Positions 9,841-23,491 of a stretch of DNA of 64,000 bases are shown piece after piece. The translations under genes and the position numbers were made by a program. Position 1 is the stretch's first letter. Each line of letters opens with the position of its first letter. The stretch covers positions 124,001-188,000 of the forward strand of contig BDSI01000068.1 of the NCBI GenBank assembly GCA_003117195.1, in the 5' to 3' direction. The notes below the pieces were generated by a model. The model saw only the letters and a program-made list of their open reading frames with translations. It was not told the DNA's origin and ran no database searches. This DNA is from Eudorina sp. 2006-703-Eu-15 (Eukaryota; Chlorophyta; Chlorophyceae; Chlamydomonadales; Volvocaceae).

Positions 9841-10160
9841 CCCGTTTCGTTGGTTGGCTGGTGGACGAACAGCCCCTCCGGGGCCGTCATCCGTTCGTCC
9901 GGCAGGATGAAAGGGACGAACGCTTGGAAACCGCTGATTGAGGTAGCTTTGGTTTCGGGCTTCTTATCTTTCGGTGCCGACAACGATTTGAGTTTCTCGG
10001 CCCGTTTCGTTCGTTGGCTGGTGGACGAACAGCCCCTCCGGGGCCGTCATCCGTTCGTCCGGCAGGATGAAAGGGACGAACGCTTGGAAACCGCTGATTG
10101 AGGTAGCTTTGGTTTCGGGCTTCTTATCTTTCGGTGCCGACAACGATTTGAGTTTCTCGG
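9841..10160. repeat. Tandem 160-bp duplication in motif block (U4)
   Basis: Two adjacent copies of a 160-bp segment beginning CCCGTTTCGTT (starts at 9,841 and 10,001). The first copy has TTGGTTGGC and the second TTCGTTGGC, so the copies are not perfectly homogenised. Confidence 0.92.
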
Positions 10161-10640
10161 CCCGAGCACGGTCTCCTGCTGTCGGCTTCCGGGCTGACAG
10201 CACCGGTGGACCAGCTGAAGACGGCCCGGCCTCACCACAATGTCACGCCAACGCCAGTGTTCACTACGATTACAGGCTCAAATCAATGGATTTGCTCGCT
10301 TTGGCGGACGAACAGGTCGGGTTTCGGGTCCTTTCGTCCGTTTGGCTGGTGGACGAACGCCGGCTTTCGGCCGGCATTTCGTTTGTTCGGCCGGACAATC
10401 GCGCCTTAAGCTGTTCGTCCAAAACGGCCCTTCGGGCCGCCGGTTCATCCGGACAACGAAGATACGAACACTGATCGGTGACCTGCATGAAAATGAATGT
10501 GACCCCCAGCCAATAGCAGGATGTCTGTCTGTCCACACCCTTACCCTTACAACATCACACATCCACCATAAACATCTGAGAGCTTATAAGCCATTCTCCA
10601 GCCATCCATAGCCCATGTCATCTCCGCCTCCTGTGTTGAT

Positions 10641-10712
10641 TGCCCACATTGAGGATTGAACTCAAGACCTTTCCCTTACGAAGGGAACGCTCTACCACTA
10701 AGCTATATAGGC
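10641..10712 (-). tRNA. tRNA-Thr(CGT), U4
   Basis: Identical to U1. Confidence 0.95.
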
Positions 10713-10763
10713 AATTTACAAGTGCAGAGCAGACTGATGGGCGGTCTCGACGGGCTGGGTGGT

Positions 10764-10850
10764 CGATCACGATGGGACTCAAACCCACAATCTCCGCCTG
10801 CATCCCGGCCGTACCGGAGGGCGATGCCTTATCCATTAGGCCACGCGACC
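10764..10850 (-). tRNA. tRNA-Arg(CCG), box B variant, U4
   Basis: Same C56-to-T change as U3; otherwise like U1. Confidence 0.8.
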
Positions 10851-11599
10851 CACATGCCAATAGGACCGGGAGGCCCTCACCTTAGCCACTACGCTTGAGT
10901 CACATCCACGCTTACCCGCCCAAAAGCGGGAAGGCATGGCCCATCTTCTTCCCTTCACGCATGCACATTTAGGATGTTGCTTTTTGTTGGTAAGCACGCA
11001 TGGTACGCTCAGCTGGAATGTGACATACATGTGACACCACTGTCGCGAGCAAGTATACGTATATGACCCTGACGCACCCGTATTTTTGCCAATCATTTCT
11101 TGAACTTCACACAGGTGTTGGGTCAGAACCTACCCAGGAAATGATCACACGTCGTAAACCAATCACCAAATCGTTATCACACTGATGACATGCGGTACAT
11201 CAGGTCGGGTGTACTGAAGACACTTGTATGTTGCGGAACCCCCATCAATGATTATATATTTTATCTTTATAGTAATGATTTTACAGTGGACCGCTAGGGT
11301 CATCGGTGCCACCCGCAGCCTCCATCCTCACCACACCCTGCAAAAATCACAAAGGGCCGCCACATGGCATACATACCAGACAGACTCCACAAACACGGGA
11401 GTCACACCGTACCTACGGACCAGCCATGGTCAAGTACACACCCCACGCTGTAGGAGCAGCATAGAACTTACTATTCAGCCCCCGCAACACCCTTATGTAA
11501 CCCATATGAACTTGTTACAGACACACGTGTCCAACTTTATGTGGTCCGTGGCGCATACATAGTGACATGTGTACCCAACCATCATTTGATCAGCCTCAG

Positions 11600-11681
11600 T
11601 GACCCGGGTGGGGATTGAACCCACAACCTTCGGATGGTCCCGTGTTTGGAATCCGACGCTCCACCATTGAGCTACCAAGCC
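11600..11681 (-). tRNA. tRNA-Trp(CCA) with intron, U4
   Basis: Majority form, intact. Confidence 0.94.
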
Positions 11682-11898
11682 TCCGTGTGTATGCACTGAA
11701 GCAATTGTAACATGCCGTACAATACTGGAACAAACCTTCACAATGTTGGGCCATACGAGTCAAGCAGTCAAGCCTCACCGAATAAACAGGTTATGTCAAC
11801 TTTCTACCATCAGCACAAAAAATAGAGCCCTGAGGGTACCTTTTCGATATTAGATATTGTATTGGAAACAACGCATACATTATTTTAATGACAAACAT

Positions 11899-12419
11899 TA
11901 TTAGGATGTTACAGCGGACCCCGCGGGTCATCGGTGACAGCCCCGGCGACAGCCGAGGCTTCCTCACCATACACTGCCTAAATGAAGTAACGCCACCATG
12001 GCGCTCCGGACAGGCTCCCCAAGTGCACCGAAACACTCCCCGGGCCCACACTACCAGGGAACCACCCCGTTCCTGAGAACCAACCATGGCAAGGGATAAA
12101 GCCCGCTCAGGGGGAGTTAGCCACCATGGCGCCCCTATTAGCGAACCACCACCCCCACCAAGGCGGGGTCACTTCTCCAGCGGTGGCCCGTAGTCTTGGA
12201 AGGCCACGGGGGCTCGCGAGTCACCATTCAGGGGCCTGCCCGTACGGTCCCACCGGGCCGAAAAAACTGCCCACACCTAGCGATAGCTCCACTGGGCGTC
12301 AGTGCCCTGACCACCCGCGGTCTATTACGACAGAGTACCTACAGGGCTTAAGAATCCTGGCCTGACGGAACCGGGCCTCGGCACACAAGACGACCGTCCT
12401 GCACTTTCAGGATCGGGTG
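11899..12419 (-). mobile_element. 5'-truncated LINE (3' end only), U4
   Basis: The same 521-bp insertion as in U3, at the same base, flanked by TGACAAACAT at 11,889-11,898 and 12,420-12,429. It was most likely copied with the whole unit by unequal exchange rather than inserted again. Confidence 0.85.
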
Positions 12420-13971
12420 TGACAAACATGTTAATTTTTAATGTTTGTTTAATTTATAAGAAAGGTTCCTTATCACAAGGACAACGGGAATTTGGTTATT
12501 GATAGCCAGGTAATGCCATAGCAGCAGAAGGCAAAAGCGCCGGGGCCATTATTACATCGTGATAAATCATATTGAGTACTGTGGACATGGCCTTACACAT
12601 GGAGAGGCAGTCATGGTTCGATGTACAAACAGAGAACGGAACCGGCATTCACACTTGTACAGGGTGCGCCAATGCGGGCCCGTTGATGAGGTTCACTGTA
12701 ATGATGATCAAAATGCTCATGTATCATATTGACAAACACGAGAATATTACAAAAATAACGGTATGGTAACAATGATATAATGGTAAAGATGATGATAACG
12801 ACAATGATAATGATAGTGAATAAAGATAACTGCAATAACAATCACAGTAAGCCGAACAAGCGTAATGCAAATGTTACAAGTAATTTGTGTTAATATGATT
12901 ATCATCTACACCGGCCGGCCGGGAACTGAAGATTGATGTACTTCTAGTGAAATAAAAACCTGTGTATGCGCACGTCACCGACCAACACTCAAATAAATTT
13001 CAACGGAATCTTGACCGTGGTTTGTTCACGACACTGACACGACGGGCACTGAATTTTCACAACACCAATGCACGACGGTGCGTGGTAGGTAACATATAAT
13101 AGGTGGCTAGGCCTGCAGACATGTATCGCATTGCTGCATCTGGGCCGCCTGGGGATTGATCCACACCTAAATGGTCAACTGATACCAGTATCGGTATGAG
13201 CTATCTGGGCCCGTTGGAACACCCGGTCGGGATACGGGTCCACCTTGTAACGGTTACATACAATATCGGTGTCAGTGTTCGTATCTTATTTTAAGACTTT
13301 CGTCCGCATGGACGAAAGGGAGTAACTTTGGCCCGTTTCGTTCGTTGGCTGGTGGACGAACAGCCCCTCCGGGGCCGTCATCCGTTCGTCCGGCAGGATG
13401 AAAGGGACGAACGCTTGGAAACCGCTGATTGAGGTAGCTTTGGTTTCGGGCTTCTTATCTTTCGGTGCCGACAACGATTTGAGTTTCTCGGCCCGAGCAC
13501 GGTCTCCTGCTGTCGGCTTCCGGGCTGACAGCACCGGTGGACCAGCTGAAGACGGCCCGGCCTCACCACAATGTCACGCCAACGCCAGTGTTCACTACGA
13601 TTACAGGCTCAAATCAATGGATTTGCTCGCTTTGGCGGACGAACAGGTCGGGTTTCGGGTCCTTTCGTCCGTTTGGCTGGTGGACGAACGCCGGCTTTCG
13701 GCCGGCATTTCGTTCGTTCGGCCGGACAATCGCGCCTTAAGCTGTTCGTCCAAAACGGCCCTTCGGGCCGCCGGTTCATCCGGACAACGAAGATACGAAC
13801 ACTGATCGGTGACCTGCATGAAAATGAATGTGACCCCCAGCCAATAGCAGGATGTCTGTCTGTCCACACCCTTACCCTTACAACATCACACATCCACCAT
13901 AAACATCTGAGAGCTTACAAGCCATTCTCCAGCCGTCCATAGCCCATGTCATCTCCGCCTCCTGTGTTGAT

Positions 13972-14043
13972 TGCCCACATTGAGGATTGAACTCAAGACC
14001 TTTCCCTTACGAAGGGAACGCTCTACCACTAAGCTATATAGGC
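13972..14043 (-). tRNA. tRNA-Thr(CGT), U5
   Basis: Identical to U1. Confidence 0.95.
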
Positions 14044-14094
14044 AATTTACAAGTGCAGAGCAGACTGATGGGCGGTCTCGACGGGCTGGGTGGT

Positions 14095-14181
14095 CGATCA
14101 CGATGGGACTCAAACCCACAATCTCCGCCTGCATCCCGGCCGTACCGGAGGGCGATGCCTTATCCATTAGGCCACGCGACC
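14095..14181 (-). tRNA. tRNA-Arg(CCG), box B variant, U5
   Basis: C56-to-T variant as in U3. Confidence 0.8.
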
Positions 14182-14930
14182 CACATGCCAATAGGACCGG
14201 GAGGCCCTCACCTTAGCCACTACGCTTGAGTCACATCCACGCTTACCCGCCCAAAAGCGGGAAGGCATGGCCCATCTTCTTCCCTTCACGCATGCACATT
14301 TAGGATGTTGCTTTTTGTTGGTAAGCACGCATGGTACGCTCAGCTGGAATGTGACATACATGTGACACCACTGTCGCGAGCAAGTATACGTATATGACCC
14401 TGACGCACCCGTATTTTTGCCAATCATTTCTTGAACTTCACACAGGTGTTGGGTCAGAACCTACCCAGGAAATGATCACACGTCGTAAACCAATCACCAA
14501 ATCGTTATCACACTGATGACATGCGGTACATCAGGTCGGGTGTACTGAAGACACTTGTATGTTGCGGAACCCCCATCAATGATTATATATTTTATCTTTA
14601 TAGTAATGATTTTACAGTGGACCGCTAGGGTCATCGGTGCCACCCGCAGCCTCCATCCTCACCACACCCTGCAAAAATCACAAAGGGCCGCCACATGGCA
14701 TACATACCAGACAGACTCCACAAACACGGGAGTCACACCGTACCTACGGACCAGCCATGGTCAAGTACACACCCCACGCTGTAGGAGCAGCATAGAACTT
14801 ACTATTCAGCCCCCGCAACACCCTTATGTAACCCATATGAACTTGTTACAGACACACGTGTCCAACTTTATGTGGTCCGTGGCGCATACATAGTGACATG
14901 TGTACCCAACCATCATTTGATCAGCCTCAG

Positions 14931-15012
14931 TGACCCGGGTGGGGATTGAACCCACAACCTTCGGATGGTCCCGTGTTTGGAATCCGACGCTCCACCATTG
15001 AGCTACCAAGCC
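14931..15012 (-). tRNA. tRNA-Trp(CCA) with intron, U5
   Basis: Majority form, intact. Confidence 0.94.
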
Positions 15013-16131
15013 TCCGTGTGTATGCACTGAAGCAATTGTAACATGCCGTACAATACTGGAACAAACCTTCACAATGTTGGGCCATACGAGTCAAGCAGTC
15101 AAGCCTCACCGAATAAACAGGTTATGTCAACTTTCTACCATCAGCACAAAAAATAGAGCCCTGAGGGTACCTTTTCGATATTAGATATTGTATTGGAAAC
15201 AACGCATACATTATTTTAATGACAAACATGTTAATTTTTAATGTTTGTTTAATTTATAAGAAAGGTTCCTTATCACAAGGACAACGGGAATTTGGTTATT
15301 GATAGCCAGGTAATGCCATAGCAGCAGAAGGCAAAAGCGCCGGGGCCATTATTACATCGTGATAAATCATATTGAGTACTGTGGACATGGCCTTACACAT
15401 GGAGAGGCAGTCATGGTTCGATGTACAAACAGAGAACGGAACCGGCATTCACACTTGTACAGGGTGCGCCAATGCGGGCCCGTTGATGAGGTTCACTGTA
15501 ATGATGATCAAAATGCTCATGTATCATATTGACAAACACGAGAATATTACAAAAATAACGGTATGGTAACAATGATATAATGGTAAAGATGATGATAACG
15601 ACAATGATAATGATAGTGAATAAAGATAACTGCAATAACAATCACAGTAAGCCGAACAAGCGTAATGCAAATATTGCAAGTAATTTGTGTTAATATGATT
15701 ATCATCTACACCGGCCGGCCGGGAACTGAAGATTGATGTACTTCTAGTGAAATAAAAACCTGTGTATGCGCACGTCACCGACCAACACTCAAATAAATTT
15801 CAACGGAATCTTGACCGTGGTTTGTTCACGACACTGACACGACGGGCACTGAATTTTCACAACACCAATGCACGACGGTGCGTGGTAGGTAACATATAAT
15901 AGGTGGCTAGGCCTGCAGACATGTATCGCATTGCTGCATCTGGGCCGCCTGGGGATTGATCCACACCTAAATGGTCAACTGATACCAGTATCGGTATGAG
16001 CTATCTGGGCCCGTTGGAACACCCGGTCGGGATACGGGTCCACCTTGTAACGGTTACATACAATATCGGTGTCAGTGTTCGTATCTTATTTTAAGGCTTT
16101 CGTCCGCATGGACGAAAGGGAGTAACTTTGG

Positions 16132-16451
16132 CCCGTTTCGTTCGTTGGCTGGTGGACGAACAGCCCCTCCGGGGCCGTCATCCGTTCGTCCGGCAGGATG
16201 AAAGGGACGAACGCTTGGAAACCGCTGATTGAGGTAGCTTTGGTTTCGGGCTTCTTATCTTTCGGTGCCGACAACGATTTGAGTTTCTCGGCCCGTTTCG
16301 TTCGTTGGCTGGTGGACGAACAGCCCCTCCGGGGCCGTCATCCGTTCGTCCGGCAGGATGAAAGGGACGAACGCTTGGAAACCGCTGATTGAGGTAGCTT
16401 TGGTTTCGGGCTTCTTATCTTTCGGTGCCGACAACGATTTGAGTTTCTCGG
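16132..16451. repeat. Tandem 160-bp duplication in motif block (U6)
   Basis: Copies start at 16,132 and 16,292. Both have TTCGTTGGC, unlike U4, where the first copy differs. Confidence 0.92.
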
Positions 16452-16931
16452 CCCGAGCACGGTCTCCTGCTGTCGGCTTCCGGGCTGACAGCACCGGTGG
16501 ACCAGCTGAAGACGGCCCGGCCTCACCACAATGTCACGCCAACGCCAGTGTTCACTACGATTACAGGCTCAAATCAATGGATTTGCTCGCTTTGGCGGAC
16601 GAACAGGTCGGGTTTCGGGTCCTTTCGTCCGTTTGGCTGGTGGACGAACGCCGGCTTTCGGCCGGCATTTCGTTTGTTCGGCCGGACAATCGCGCCTTAA
16701 GCTGTTCGTCCAAAACGGCCCTTCGGGCCGCCGGTTCATCCGGACAACGAAGATACGAACACTGATCGGTGACCTGCATGAAAATGAATGTGACCCCCAG
16801 CCAATAGCAGGATGTCTGTCTGTCCACACCCTTACCCTTACAACATCACACATCCACCATAAACATCTGAGAGCTTATAAGCCATTCTCCAGCCATCCAT
16901 AGCCCATGTCATCTCCGCCTCCTGTGTTGAT

Positions 16932-17003
16932 TGCCCACATTGAGGATTGAACTCAAGACCTTTCCCTTACGAAGGGAACGCTCTACCACTAAGCTATATA
17001 GGC
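16932..17003 (-). tRNA. tRNA-Thr(CGT), U6
   Basis: Identical to U1. Confidence 0.95.
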
Positions 17004-17054
17004 AATTTACAAGTGCAGAGCAGACTGCTGGGCGGTCTCGACGGGCTGGGTGGT

Positions 17055-17141
17055 CGATCACGATGGGACTCAAACCCACAATCTCCGCCTGCATCCCGGC
17101 CGTACCGGAGGGCGATGCCTTATCCATTAGGCCACGCGACC
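17055..17141 (-). tRNA. tRNA-Arg(CCG), box B variant, U6
   Basis: C56-to-T variant. The Thr-Arg spacer also carries a private change (GACTGCTGG in place of GACTGATGG). Confidence 0.8.
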
Positions 17142-17890
17142 CACATGCCAATAGGACCGGGAGGCCCTCACCTTAGCCACTACGCTTGAGTCACATCCAC
17201 GCTTACCCGCCCAAAAGCGGGAAGGCATGGCCCATCTTCTTCCCTTCACGCATGCACATTTAGGATGTTGCTTTTTGTTGGTAAGCACGCATGGTACGCT
17301 CAGCTGGAATGTGACATACATGTGACACCACTGTCGCGAGCAAGTATACGTATATGACCCTGACGCACCCGTATTTTTGCCAATCATTTCTTGAACTTCA
17401 CACAGGTGTTGGGTCAGAACCTACCCAGGAAATGATCACACGTCGTAAACCAATCACCAAATCGTTATCACACTGATGACATGCGGTACATCAGGTCGGG
17501 TGTACTGAAGACACTTGTATGTTGCGGAACCCCCATCAATGATTATATATTTTATCTTTATAGTAATGATTTTACAGTGGACCGCTAGGGTCATCGGTGC
17601 CACCCGCAGCCTCCATCCTCACCACACCCTGCAAAAATCACAAAGGGCCGCCACATGGCATACATACCAGACAGACTCCACAAACACGGGAGTCACACCG
17701 TACCTACGGACCAGCCATGGTCAAGTACACACCCCACGCTGTAGGAGCAGCATAGAACTTACTATTCAGCCCCCGCAACACCCTTATGTAACCCATATGA
17801 ACTTGTTACAGACACACGTGTCCAACTTTATGTGGTCCGTGGCGCATACATAGTGACATGTGTACCCAACCATCATTTGATCAGCCTCAG

Positions 17891-17972
17891 TGACCCGGGT
17901 GGGGATTGAACCCACAACCTTCGGATGGTCCCGTGTTTGGAATCCGACGCTCCACCATTGAGCTACCAAGCC
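17891..17972 (-). tRNA. tRNA-Trp(CCA) with intron, U6
   Basis: Majority form, intact. Confidence 0.94.
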
Positions 17973-19731
17973 TCCGTGTGTATGCACTGAAGCAATTGTA
18001 ACATGCCGTACAATACTGGAACAAACCTTCACAATGTTGGGCCATACGAGTCAAGCAGTCAAGCCTCACCGAATAAACAGGTTATGTCAACTTTCTACCA
18101 TCAGCACAAAAAATAGAGCCCTGAGGGTACCTTTTCGATATTAGATATTGTATTGGAAACAACGCATACATTATTTTAATGACAAACATGTTAATTTTTA
18201 ATGTTTGTTTAATTTATAAGAAAGGTTCCTTATCACAAGGACAACGGGAATTTGGTTATTGATAGCCAGGTAATGCCATAGCAGCAGAAGGCAAAAGCGC
18301 CGGGGCCATTATTACATCGTGATAAATCATATTGAGTACTGTGGACATGGCCTTACACATGGAGAGGCAGTCATGGTTCGATGTACAAACAGAGAACGGA
18401 ACCGGCATTCACACTTGTACAGGGTGCGCCAATGCGGGCCCGTTGATGAGGTTCACTGTAATGATGATCAAAATGCTCATGTATCATATTGACAAACACG
18501 AGAATATTACAAAAATAACGGTATGGTAACAATGATATAATGGTAAAGATGATGATAACGACAATGATAATGATAGTGAATAAAGATAACTGCAATAACA
18601 ATCACAGTAAGCCGAACAAGCGTAATGCAAATGTTACAAGTAATTTGTGTTAATATGATTATCATCTACACCGGCCGGCCGGGAACTGAAGATTGATGTA
18701 CTTCTAGTGAAATAAAAACCTGTGTATGCGCACGTCACCGACCAACACTCAAATAAATTTCAACGGAATCTTGACCGTGGTTTGTTCACGACACTGACAC
18801 GACGGGCACTGAATTTTCACAACACCAATGCACGACGGTGCGTGGTAGGTAACATATAATAGGTGGCTAGGCCTGCAGACATGTATCGCATTGCTGCATC
18901 TGGGCCGCCTGGGGATTGATCCACACCTAAATGGTCAACTGATACCAGTATCGGTATGAGCTATCTGGGCCCGTTGGAACACCCGGTCGGGATACGGGTC
19001 CACCTTGTAACGGTTACATACAATATCGGTGTCAGTGTTCGTATCTTATTTTAAGACTTTCGTCCGCATGGACGAAAGGGAGTAACTTTGGCCCGTTTCG
19101 TTCGTTGGCTGGTGGACGAACAGCCCCTCCGGGGCCGTCATCCGTTCGTCCGGCAGGATGAAAGGGACGAACGCTTGGAAACCGCTGATTGAGGTAGCTT
19201 TGGTTTCGGGCTTCTTATCTTTCGGTGCCGACAACGATTTGAGTTTCTCGGCCCGAGCACGGTCTCCTGCTGTCGGCTTCCGGGCTGACAGCACCGGTGG
19301 ACCAGCTGAAGACGGCCCGGCCTCACCACAATGTCACGCCAACGCCAGTGTTCACTACGATTACAGGCTCAAATCAATGGATTTGCTCGCTTTGGCGGAC
19401 GAACAGGTCGGGTTTCGGGTCCTTTCGTCCGTTTGGCTGGTGGACGAACGCCGGCTTTCGGCCGGCATTTCGTTCGTTCGGCCGGACAATCGCGCCTTAA
19501 GCTGTTCGTCCAAAACGGCCCTTCGGGCCGCCGGTTCATCCGGACAACGAAGATACGAACACTGATCGGTGACCTGCATGAAAATGAATGTGACCCCCAG
19601 CCAATAGCAGGATGTCTGTCTGTCCACACCCTTACCCTTACAACATCACACATCCACCATAAACATCTGAGAGCTTACAAGCCATTCTCCAGCCGTCCAT
19701 AGCCCATGTCATCTCCGCCTCCTGTGTTGAT

Positions 19732-19803
19732 TGCCCACATTGAGGATTGAACTCAAGACCTTTCCCTTACGAAGGGAACGCTCTACCACTAAGCTATATA
19801 GGC
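19732..19803 (-). tRNA. tRNA-Thr(CGT), U7
   Basis: Identical to U1. Confidence 0.95.
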
Positions 19804-19854
19804 AATTTACAAGTGCACAGCAGACTGATGGGCGGTCTCGACGGGCTGGGTGGT

Positions 19855-19941
19855 CGATCACGATGGGACTCAAACCCACAATCTCCGCCTGCATCCCGGC
19901 CGTACCGGAGGGCGATGCCTTATCCATTAGGCCACGCGACC
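19855..19941 (-). tRNA. tRNA-Arg(CCG), box B variant, U7
   Basis: Last member of the contiguous U3-U7 block with C56 changed to T. Confidence 0.8.
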
Positions 19942-20690
19942 CACATGCCAATAGGACCGGGAGGCCCTCACCTTAGCCACTACGCTTGAGTCACATCCAC
20001 GCTTACCCGCCCAAAAGCGGGAAGGCATGGCCCATCTTCTTCCCTTCACGCATGCACATTTAGGATGTTGCTTTTTGTTGGTAAGCACGCATGGTACGCT
20101 CAGCTGGAATGTGACATACATGTGACACCACTGTCGCGAGCAAGTATACGTATATGACCCTGACGCACCCGTATTTTTGCCAATCATTTCTTGAACTTCA
20201 CACAGGTGTTGGGTCAGAACCTACCCAGGAAATGATCACACGTCGTAAACCAATCACCAAATCGTTATCACACTGATGACATGCGGTACATCAGGTCGGG
20301 TGTACTGAAGACACTTGTATGTTGCGGAACCCCCATCAATGATTATATATTTTATCTTTATAGTAATGATTTTACAGTGGACCGCTAGGGTCATCGGTGC
20401 CACCCGCAGCCTCCATCCTCACCACACCCTGCAAAAATCACAAAGGGCCGCCACATGGCATACATACCAGACAGACTCCACAAACACGGGAGTCACACCG
20501 TACCTACGGACCAGCCATGGTCAAGTACACACCCCACGCTGTAGGAGCAGCATAGAACTTACTATTCAGCCCCCGCAACACCCTTATGTAACCCATATGA
20601 ACTTGTTACAGACACACGTGTCCAACTTTATGTGGTCCGTGGCGCATACATAGTGACATGTGTACCCAACCATCATTTGATCAGCCTCAG

Positions 20691-20772
20691 TGACCCGGGT
20701 GGGGATTGAACCCACAACCTTCGGATGGTCCCGTGTTTGGAATCCGACGCTCCACCATTGAGCTACCAAGCC
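20691..20772 (-). tRNA. tRNA-Trp(CCA) with intron, U7
   Basis: Majority form, intact. Confidence 0.94.
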
Positions 20773-22531
20773 TCCGTGTGTATGCACTGAAGCAATTGTA
20801 ACATGCCGTACAATACTGGAACAAACCTTCACAATGTTGGGCCATACGAGTCAAGCAGTCAAGCCTCACCGAATAAACAGGTTATGTCAACTTTCTACCA
20901 TCAGCACAAAAAATAGAGCCCTGAGGGTACCTTTTCGATATTAGATATTGTATTGGAAACAACGCATACATTATTTTAATGACAAACATGTTAATTTTTA
21001 ATGTTTGTTTAATTTATAAGAAAGGTTCCTTATCACAAGGACAACGGGAATTTGGTTATTGATAGCCAGGTAATGCCATAGCAGCAGAAGGCAAAAGCGC
21101 CGGGGCCATTATTACATCGTGATAAATCATATTGAGTACTGTGGACATGGCCTTACACATGGAGAGGCAGTCATGGTTCGATGTACAAACAGAGAACGGA
21201 ACCGGCATTCACACTTGTACAGGGTGCGCCAATGCGGGCCCGTTGATGAGGTTCACTGTAATGATGATCAAAATGCTCATGTATCATATTGACAAACACG
21301 AGAATATTACAAAAATAACGGTATGGTAACAATGATATAATGGTAAAGATGATGATAACGACAATGATAATGATAGTGAATAAAGATAACTGCAATAACA
21401 ATCACAGTAAGCCGAACAAGCGTAATGCAAATATTGCAAGTAATTTGTGTTAATATGATTATCATCTACACCGGCCGGCCGGGAACTGAAGATTGATGTA
21501 CTTCTAGTGAAATAAAAACCTGTGTATGCGCACGTCACCGACCAACACTCAAATAAATTTCAACGGAATCTTGACCGTGGTTTGTTCACGACACTGACAC
21601 GACGGGCACTGAATTTTCACAACACCAATGCACGACGGTGCGTGGTAGGTAACATATAATAGGTGGCTAGGCCTGCAGACATGTATCGCATTGCTGCATC
21701 TGGGCCGCCTGGGGATTGATCCACACCTAAATGGTCAACTGATACCAGTATCGGTATGAGCTATCTGGGCCCGTTGGAACACCCGGTCGGGATACGGGTC
21801 CACCTTGTAACGGTTACATACAATATCGGTGTCAGTGTTCGTATCTTATTTTAAGGCTTTCGTCCGCATGGACGAAAGGGAGTAACTTTGGCCCGTTTCG
21901 TTCGTTGGCTGGTGGACGAACAGCCCCTCCGGGGCCGTCATCCGTTCGTCCGGCAGGATGAAAGGGACGAACGCTTGGAAACCGCTGATTGAGGTAGCTT
22001 TGGTTTCGGGCTTCTTATCTTTCGGTGCCGACAACGATTTGAGTTTCTCGGCCCGAGCACGGTCTCCTGCTGTCGGCTTCCGGGCTGACAGCACCGGTGG
22101 ACCAGCTGAAGACGGCCCGGCCTCACCCCAATGTCACGCCAACGCCAGTGTTCACTACGATTACAGGCTCAAATCAATGGATTTGCTCGCTTTGGCGGAC
22201 GAACAGGTCGGGTTTCGGGTCCTTTCGTCCGTTTGGCTGGTGGACGAACGCCGGCTTTCGGCCGGCATTTCGTTCGTTCGGCCGGACAATCGCGCCTTAA
22301 GCTGTTCGTCCAAAACGGCCCTTCGGGCCGCCGGTTCATCCGGACAACGAAGATACGAACACTGATCGGTGACCTGCATGAAAATGAATGTGACCCCCAG
22401 CCAATAGCAGGATGTCTGTCTGTCCACACCCTTACCCTTACAACATCACACATCCACCATAAACATCTGAGAGCTTACAAGCCATTCTCCAGCCGTCCAT
22501 AGCCCATGTCATCTCCGCCTCCTGTGTTGAT

Positions 22532-22603
22532 TGCCCACATTGAGGATTGAACTCAAGACCTTTCCCTTACGAAGGGAACGCTCTACCACTAAGCTATATA
22601 GGC
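22532..22603 (-). tRNA. tRNA-Thr(CGT), U8
   Basis: Identical to U1. Confidence 0.95.
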
Positions 22604-22654
22604 AATTTACAAGTGCACAGCAGACTGATGGGCGGTCTCGACGGGCTGGGTGGT

Positions 22655-22741
22655 CGATCACGATGGGACTCGAACCCACAATCTCCGCCTGCATCCCGGC
22701 CGTACCGGAGGGCGATGCCTTATCCATTAGGCCACGCGACC
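22655..22741 (-). tRNA. tRNA-Arg(CCG) with intron, U8
   Basis: T-loop TTCGAGT intact, as in U1. Confidence 0.92.
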
Positions 22742-23491
22742 CACATGCCAATAGGACCGGGAGGCCCTCACCTTAGCCACTACGCTTGAGTCACATCCAC
22801 GCTTACCCGCCCAAAAGCGGGAAGGCATGGCCCATCTTCTTCCCTTCACGCATGCACATTTAGGATGTTGCTTTTTGTTGGTAAGCACGCATGGTACGCT
22901 CAGCTGGAATGTGACATACATGTGACACCACTGTCGCGAGCAAGTATACGTATATGACCCTGACGCACCCGTATTTTTGCCAATCATTTCTTGAACTTCA
23001 CACAGGTGTTGGGTCAGAACCTACCCAGGAAATGATCACACGTCGTAAACCAATCACCAAATCGTTATCACACTGATGACATGCGGTACATCAGGTCGGG
23101 TGTACTGAAGACACTTGTATGTTGCGGAACCCCCATCAATGATTATATATTTTATCTTTATAGTAATGATTTTACAGTGGACCGCTAGGGTCATCGGTGC
23201 CACCCGCAGCCTCCATCCTCACCACACCCTGCAAAAATCACAAAGGGCCGCCACATGGCATACATACCAGACAGACTCCACAAACACGGGAGTCACACCG
23301 TACCTACGGACCAGCCATGGTCAAGTACACACCCCACGCTGTAGGAGCAGCATAGAAACTTACTATTCAGCCCCCGCAACACCCTTATGTAACCCATATG
23401 AACTTGTTACAGACACACGTGTCCAACTTTATGTGGTCCGTGGCGCATACATAGTGACATGTGTACCCAACCATCATTTGATCAGCCTCAG

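Larger units (their letters stand above)
9045..12535. repeat. Array unit U4 (3,491 bp, LINE insertion and 160-bp duplication)
   Basis: A standard unit plus 531 bp of LINE and target duplication, plus one extra 160-bp copy in the motif block. The LINE is identical in position and ends to that of U3, so the two units descend from one unit that had already received it. Confidence 0.94.
12536..15335. repeat. Array unit U5 (2,800 bp)
   Basis: A standard long-form unit without insertion. Confidence 0.95.
15336..18295. repeat. Array unit U6 (2,960 bp, 160-bp duplication)
   Basis: A standard unit lengthened by exactly one 160-bp copy in the motif block. Confidence 0.95.
18296..21095. repeat. Array unit U7 (2,800 bp)
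   Basis: A standard long-form unit without insertion. Confidence 0.95.
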
